From positions 340,288-404,287 of the forward strand of contig JAOZID010000010.1 of assembly GCA_026014465.1 (NCBI GenBank): DNA of 64,000 nt. The letters are read 5' to 3'. Below are positions 59,690 to 64,000 of the stretch, piece after piece. The notes beneath the pieces were generated by a model. It worked only from the letters and a program-made list of their open reading frames with translations, was not told the DNA's origin and ran no database searches. Numbering within the stretch: the stretch's first letter is position 1; the number at the start of each line of letters is the position of its first letter. The position numbers were made by a program, and so were the translations under genes. The stretch comes from Candidatus Bathyarchaeota archaeon. Lineage in GTDB: Archaea; Thermoproteota; Bathyarchaeia; Bathyarchaeales; Bathycorpusculaceae.

Positions 59690-60895
59690 TTAACTCCATT
59701 GTAGCAATATTTTGTCAAGTAGTATATCCAAGGCTTTTAGAACGGTTTCTTTGTCGCTGCCAACGGTTCCGACAATGGCGGTTTCAGGTGAAACGTTCAT
59801 TTTCTTTCGGATTTCATCAGTAGACAAAGCATCTGGCAGGTCTTGCTTGTTTGCGGCTATCACGTAGGGTAAACCGTAAACGCCTGCTTTTTTCATCATC
59901 TCTTTTGCCCTAGTGAACTCTTCGGGTTTGGTGCTGTCAACAACCAGTACGGCGCCCAAAGCTTCACCGCCCATCCGCTCCAACACTGGGTCAAAACGGG
60001 GCTGCCCCACCGTACCAAACAAATCCAACGTGAACCCACGATGGTCAACATGTCCAAAATCCAAAGCAACAGTTGTTCCCATCCGCTGCACACTAACTGC
60101 CCGCGTAGACAAAGTATGTACAATTGTAGTTTTTCCCGCATGAAAAGGTCCGGTGACTAAGATTTTGGGGATGTAGCCTTTGACTCCGCCTGTTATGGTT
60201 TTGGTTATGGGTATCATTTTTGTGGCGACGGGGTTGCCTTGGTTTTTGGTTACGGTTACGACTTGGGTGGCGATTATGCGTTCAAGGGTTATGAGATCAA
60301 CGATGTTTGGGAACAGGTTTTTTATGGCGTCGGATATTTGGGGTGGGTAGTTCCATTCGGTGTGTATGAAGCATAGGATTGCGTCGTAGGCTATGGCGAT
60401 TTTTTTCCAGGTTTGGATTTCGTTTAGGATGGTTTCGCCTGATTCGTCAAGGGATGTGTTTAGTGAGTCGTAGACCATGAAGACTTTTCCTTTGCTTGAG
60501 CACTCTGAAAGCGCCTGCGAGACTACTTTGGATACTGAAGATGGGTCATAGGCGTTAGCAACCCCGTAAGACTCGCTGCTTTTAAGCCCAAACAAAGCCG
60601 AATAAGCATCCACAAAAAACAGTTTGCCATCCCGCTTAAAACCATCCAATGGCAAAGAAGCAGCTACCGATTCCTCCACAACCGAAGCAGGTGACTTGTT
60701 GTTCACAAAATACAACCCCACACCGCCGTCGTTTAAGCGGTTATGCAAAAACTGCACTGCCAAGGTGAACGGGTCAGCAAGCGGATGCGCCCTAAGTAAA
60801 ACAGAAGACCCCTTGGACATGCCCCCGTCTAACAGGTTGTCTACGATGGGTACGCCCGTTGGGATTTTTCCGCTACTAAGGGAGGGGTCAAACAT
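59690..60895 (-). CDS. Degenerate KaiC/RecA domain fused to an Arf/MglA-like GTPase
   Basis: A 401-residue protein. The first about 235 residues are KaiC-like (IPTGVPIVDNLLDGGMSKGSSVLL), but the Walker A is lost (RAHPLADP at about 35-42 instead of GxxGxGKT). From residue 244 a small GTPase is complete: G1 GPFHAGKT (249-256), Thr274 region, G3 DLFGTVGQ (291-298), G4 NKQD (349-352). The protein ends without a lipid-anchor motif. It is fused at gene level, flanked by roadblock and KaiC genes. A signalling switch is the likely role. Confidence 0.87.
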   Translation of the reverse strand: MFDPSLSSGKIPTGVPIVDNLLDGGMSKGSSVLLRAHPLADPFTLAVQFLHNRLNDGGVGLYFVNNKSPASVVEESVAASLPLDGFKRDGKLFFVDAYSALFGLKSSESYGVANAYDPSSVSKVVSQALSECSSKGKVFMVYDSLNTSLDESGETILNEIQTWKKIAIAYDAILCFIHTEWNYPPQISDAIKNLFPNIVDLITLERIIATQVVTVTKNQGNPVATKMIPITKTITGGVKGYIPKILVTGPFHAGKTTIVHTLSTRAVSVQRMGTTVALDFGHVDHRGFTLDLFGTVGQPRFDPVLERMGGEALGAVLVVDSTKPEEFTRAKEMMKKAGVYGLPYVIAANKQDLPDALSTDEIRKKMNVSPETAIVGTVGSDKETVLKALDILLDKILLQWS

Positions 60896-61427
60896 TGAAG
60901 ATGCCTCGTTTTCTTTTTGGTTTGTATTTGCGCAGGTAGCTAAAGCTAAAGGAAATCCATTTTTTCATCAGGAATATGCCCCAGCAGATGCCAAGCAGGA
61001 TTAGGCCTGTCATGCTGTAGAGTATGTGTTTGGAGGTTGTCCAGGGGTGGAAGTAGTTGTTTAGCCAGTACCAGTTCCATTCGACGCTTTCTGCGGGGAA
61101 CTGTCCGTGCCACAAAAACCACAGGATGTCTTCGAAACCAAAGTAGTAGGGCAGCATGATGGTGATGACGACGAGTATGCACAGGTAGATGTTTTTGTCG
61201 CGGCTTTCTAGCCAGTACGACGCCACGGACAGGGCTGCTAGTGCCCAAAAACTAGCGGTTAGGGACATCCAGTAAGGTTCTGCCCAAGCCAAATCAAACT
61301 GCAAACCGTACTGATAGAGGTCGTAATGCACAATCAAATCTATCTTTGTCAAAATCAGATAGAACGCAAAGATTATAGCAAACCACACAAGCAGGTTTTG
61401 GCGTCTTACGTACTGCATAACTCTCAA
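60888..61427 (-). CDS. Four-helix membrane protein, function unknown
   Basis: A 179-residue protein with four or five membrane helices and a Trp/Tyr-rich extracellular loop (FLWHGQFPAESVEWNWYWLNN) followed by a basic cytoplasmic tail (RKYKPKRKRG). It overlaps the GTPase fusion by 8 bases and the KaiC gene upstream by four. It could be a membrane component of the signalling system, but no family is recognised. Confidence 0.65.
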   Translation of the reverse strand: MRVMQYVRRQNLLVWFAIIFAFYLILTKIDLIVHYDLYQYGLQFDLAWAEPYWMSLTASFWALAALSVASYWLESRDKNIYLCILVVITIMLPYYFGFEDILWFLWHGQFPAESVEWNWYWLNNYFHPWTTSKHILYSMTGLILLGICWGIFLMKKWISFSFSYLRKYKPKRKRGIFNV

Positions 61428-62134
61428 CCATACAAGCTAATACCTAAACTGGAGTCAATGTTGAATTTGCGAACCCGCAGGTCAATTGGGGTACCACGCA
61501 TTTTGCGAACCATCATCACCCTGTTGTAAGCCATCTCGTCACGTTCAAGCCAAAGCACGATAACTCCTGACGCAAAGAATTCTTCAACTCCGAACTTGCT
61601 AATCATGTTCGAGCCAGTGTCGATGATTGATGAAACCAAGTTTGTGGTTCCTAGCTCGTCTAGGGAGAACATTAGTTGGCGGATGTATTCTCGTAGCTGG
61701 AACTGGTTTTCGGAGCTGGCAAACATGGGGGCAATGGGGTCAATGACTACTCGTTTGGCGTGGACTTTTTTGATGCTGGAGCGGATTTCTTCGATGATTT
61801 GACCGTTTTCTACATTTCCTTTGAATCTGCCAAGCCGTAGCTCGGAGAACTCGGGGGTTATGTCGATGAGGTTTAGGCGTTTGTCGCTGATGGGGTCGTC
61901 AAGGTTCCACCCAAAAGTTGCGGCGTCTTGAACCAAGTGTGCAGGGCGCTCGTCGATGGTCAGGTAAACGGTGTTTTCGCCTCGTTTTAGGCCTTCAAGC
62001 ACGTACTGCAAGCAAAAGATGGTTTTTCCTGTTCCTGCCTCTCCTGAGATGAGGTAGGTTTTTCCTTGCTGGAATCCACCGCCTATTAACTCATCCAAAC
62101 CTACTATGCCTGTTGGTATTCTGTCTAAACTCAT
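61424..62134 (-). CDS. KaiC-like RecA-superfamily ATPase
   Basis: A 236-residue single-domain ATPase with RIPTGIVGLDELIGGGF (N-terminal KaiC motif), Walker A GEAGTGKT (residues 31-38), and Walker B VVIDPIAPMF (about 129-138). It retains the conserved Glu pair after Walker A-adjacent strands (TIDERPAHLV). It lacks a second KaiC domain, as most archaeal KaiC-like proteins do. It has four-base overlaps with the genes on both sides, so it is made with them. Confidence 0.9.
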   Translation of the reverse strand: MSLDRIPTGIVGLDELIGGGFQQGKTYLISGEAGTGKTIFCLQYVLEGLKRGENTVYLTIDERPAHLVQDAATFGWNLDDPISDKRLNLIDITPEFSELRLGRFKGNVENGQIIEEIRSSIKKVHAKRVVIDPIAPMFASSENQFQLREYIRQLMFSLDELGTTNLVSSIIDTGSNMISKFGVEEFFASGVIVLWLERDEMAYNRVMMVRKMRGTPIDLRVRKFNIDSSLGISLYG

Positions 62135-62865
62135 GTTTTTTCACCGGATTTATTTTGAACTGGGATTGTTGCTTGGGGCATCTTTTGTTCGGGGGCGAAC
62201 AGTTTGTTGGGCAAGGGGATGTCGGAGCTTGCGGGGTAGCCTTCAAGCTGCATGCGTGCAGAGTCGATTTTGATTGCCCCGTTCGAGAAAGTTTTGAGCT
62301 GGTTGAAGGTAACCGCTTCGTGGGCGCCTTCTTCAAGCAGGAAAAGCCCCAGCACATTTTGTCTTCTAAGTTGACCCAAAAAAATGTGAAGAAACCGCAT
62401 GACTGTTTGGAGGCTACTGTAGATGAGAAACGAAGATAACGAGTCAAGCAGCATCCGCACGCCGATGTTTTGGACAAAATATCCCGCGCACCACTCGTTA
62501 ATCACCACAGAAAGCTTCGAGTAATCCAGTATGCTAGGAACACGCCGTATAGAGGGCGTATCTGGAACATTAGCGCCAAGCATTTTTGAGTAGCAATCCA
62601 CGAATTTTACTCTGCCCTCTTTCTCCCACGCAGGGTCCAACCCGTAGCGTTCCCAGTGAGAACGAACCTCCTCAGCCGTATTTGAAGTGGAAACATAAAT
62701 AGCCGCTTCGTTTTGTTCAAGCCCGCCGTTAAGCAACAGCATGCCCAGTTCGCGTTTAGAAGATAAAGGCTCTCCGATGACTAGAAAGTTTGCGGGTTTA
62801 GGAAAACCACCTTTCAAGCCTTCATCCAGAAGGCTGATTCCTGAGGGTAAAAGCTGACTTGTCAT
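62131..62865 (-). CDS. RAD55/KaiC-like protein with degenerate Walker A
   Basis: A 244-residue protein of the same fold as its neighbour: LLPSGISLLDEGLKGGFPKP at the start, then NFLVIGEPLSSKRELG where a Walker A lysine would be (GEPLSSKRE: the K is kept but the GxxxxGKT spacing is not). A later strand with VRMLLDSLSSFL corresponds to Walker B. It is probably ATP-independent or weakly active and may pair with the intact KaiC downstream. ATGA overlaps on both sides. Confidence 0.75.
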   Translation of the reverse strand: MTSQLLPSGISLLDEGLKGGFPKPANFLVIGEPLSSKRELGMLLLNGGLEQNEAAIYVSTSNTAEEVRSHWERYGLDPAWEKEGRVKFVDCYSKMLGANVPDTPSIRRVPSILDYSKLSVVINEWCAGYFVQNIGVRMLLDSLSSFLIYSSLQTVMRFLHIFLGQLRRQNVLGLFLLEEGAHEAVTFNQLKTFSNGAIKIDSARMQLEGYPASSDIPLPNKLFAPEQKMPQATIPVQNKSGEKT

Positions 62866-64000
62866 GTTATCGCCACAGATGACCTATCAGGTTTTGTAAC
62901 GCCAACATCGCGTATGTCCCGCACGATTTCAGTGAGGTTTTTAGCCATGTGAATAACTCCGATTGCGTCGCCGTTCTCGTTTTTTAGGGGGCTTAATGTG
63001 GCTAAAGCGGGGAAGGTGGTGCCGTCTTTTCGTACTTGTGTGATTCTTCCGCGGAATACGTTTTCGGGAGAGGTGTTTAGCGCTAGGGATTCAAGTTGAG
63101 GGTTGTAGTAAAACGCGGCTATCCAATGCCCGATCAGGTCTGAGGTGTCTTCTTCGGTGTAGCCGTGCATTTTGAGCCATGCGGAGTTAACGAAGAGGAT
63201 TTTGCCGTTGTTGTCGGAAACTGCGATGCCTTCGATTGTTTGCTGGGCGACGCTGGATAGAAGGCGGATTTGGGTTTCGGCTTTTTTGCGGTCGGTTATG
63301 TCGCGCGCTGTTGCGATTACTCCAGCGATTTTGCCTGTGCTGCCTTTGAATGTGCTAGAGGAGACTTCAATTGTGAATTCTTCGCCGTTGCCTTTTAGCC
63401 CCTTGAATTCTTTGTTGCGAATTATCTTGTTTGTTTCAATAACTGCTTTGAGGTCAGTTAATGTCCGCTCACGTTCAGACTCAGCCACTAAATCAAGACA
63501 TAACCTGCCGATAATTTGCTCCTTAGACTCATAACAGAAAAGCTCCAGCACCGCATCATTGCAATCAACTATACGTCCAGCCAAATCAATGTTCAAGATT
63601 GCATCGGGAGAAGCCGCAAAAGTTGCCCGTACCCGTTCAGTTTGGAACAAAAGTTCCTGTTCCGCTTTTTTGCGTTGGGTAACGTTTTCACAGAAAGCCA
63701 ACAAGTTGCCGTCGGGCAGCTGTACAGAGTTTAAGATGACGTATACGTGGCGTCCAGTTTTTGTTTTCAGTGCTACCTCGCTTAGGGAGCGCCCCGTTTT
63801 TTTGACTTCTGCAAAGCTTTTGAGCGCGGTTTGCAGGTCTTCTTCGAAAAGTAGCTGGGGAATGCTCATAGTCAGCAGTTCGTCACAGGAATACCCCAGC
63901 AGCTTGGAAGCCGCTTCGTTTGCGTACTCGTATTTACCTTCAGGATTAGCCACGAAAACAGCAACAGGCGAGTTCTCCACGTAAACCCTAAACCGTTCCT
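62862..64000 (-). CDS. Multi-PAS sensor protein, cut by the window end
   Basis: The visible part (over 375 residues) contains three PAS/PAC units: VENSPVAVFVANPEGKYEYA (about 1-105), a second with FAASPDAILNIDLAGRIVDC (about 115-230), and a third with AQQTIEGIAVSDNNGKILFV (about 240-355). Each has a PAC-type end (e.g. GVIATARDITDRKKAE). No kinase domain follows; the frame ends after the third PAC. The frame continues past the window edge (ERFRVYVENSPVA at 63978-63998), so the N-terminal part is unseen. First gene of the KaiC/GTPase operon. Confidence 0.87.
   Translation of the reverse strand, partial: ERFRVYVENSPVAVFVANPEGKYEYANEAASKLLGYSCDELLTMSIPQLLFEEDLQTALKSFAEVKKTGRSLSEVALKTKTGRHVYVILNSVQLPDGNLLAFCENVTQRKKAEQELLFQTERVRATFAASPDAILNIDLAGRIVDCNDAVLELFCYESKEQIIGRLCLDLVAESERERTLTDLKAVIETNKIIRNKEFKGLKGNGEEFTIEVSSSTFKGSTGKIAGVIATARDITDRKKAETQIRLLSSVAQQTIEGIAVSDNNGKILFVNSAWLKMHGYTEEDTSDLIGHWIAAFYYNPQLESLALNTSPENVFRGRITQVRKDGTTFPALATLSPLKNENGDAIGVIHMAKNLTEIVRDIRDVGVTKPDRSSVAIT

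Overview
The window reads as a chromosomal contig of an archaeon, most likely a mesophilic Thermoproteota/TACK lineage such as Bathyarchaeia (my inference; no rRNA is present to confirm it). The archaeal call rests on the aIF1A – RIO1 kinase – KH (Pno1/Dim2-like) block, archaeal-type tRNA methyltransferases (TrmI, TrmG10), RNase Z, a UPF0282 metallo-hydrolase, TrmB and winged-helix regulators, roadblock/GTPase/KaiC signalling genes, AT-rich TATA-like boxes at about -25, and short or absent leaders. Gene density is high, with many ATGA-type overlaps.

Layout. 1-22.4 kb is an exopolysaccharide / surface-glycan locus, mostly on the minus strand. It holds the end of a DegT-family sugar aminotransferase, UDP-glucose dehydrogenase, GalU, an FrhB-like iron-sulfur protein, several GT2/GT4 glycosyltransferases, a GT-C-like membrane protein, a hexapeptide acetyltransferase, a Gfo/Idh/MocA oxidoreductase, a GDP-mannose-3,5-epimerase-like SDR, a GHL15-like secreted hydrolase, separate N- and C-terminal DUF1616 modules and a Wzx-type flippase. 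Two near-identical GT2 paralogues bracket the block. 22.5-32.7 kb is housekeeping: translation and tRNA modification, PRPP synthetase, and a fluoride-export operon (CrcB plus DUF190) preceded by a fluoride riboswitch.

33-39 kb contains a large surface beta-helix protein, tRNA-Lys(CTT), a MarR+MFS operon with two candidate operators, and an ABC-2 exporter divergent from a winged-helix regulator with a perfect palindrome at its start. 39-52 kb is an accessory, stress-like region: ribbon-helix-helix protein, Hsp20, a flavodoxin/DUF1508 fusion, a TrmB regulator, many small proteins, a flippase-like membrane protein with an 11-residue repeat tail, and a CBS-HPF ribosome-hibernation-type protein. 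At least three of its promoters carry the same C-M-CAGTYACACAC element. The same region has several broken small genes (in-frame TGA, in-frame TAG, a frameshift, a radical-SAM gene without its cysteine motif, and a decayed gene copy).

51.7-59.2 kb is a polyphosphate locus: a CYTH (triphosphate tunnel) enzyme, polyphosphate kinase PPK1, a CHAD-metallophosphoesterase-HD triple fusion and a PPX/GppA-HD exopolyphosphatase, the last three overlapping. 59.3-64 kb is a tightly overlapping minus-strand signalling operon: PAS sensor (cut by the window edge), two KaiC/RAD55-like proteins, a membrane protein, a protein joining a degenerate RecA/KaiC fold to an Arf/MglA-like GTPase, and a roadblock/LC7 protein. 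The polyphosphate fusion, the GTPase/KaiC/roadblock operon and the small stress regulon are the most interesting candidates for undescribed biology.
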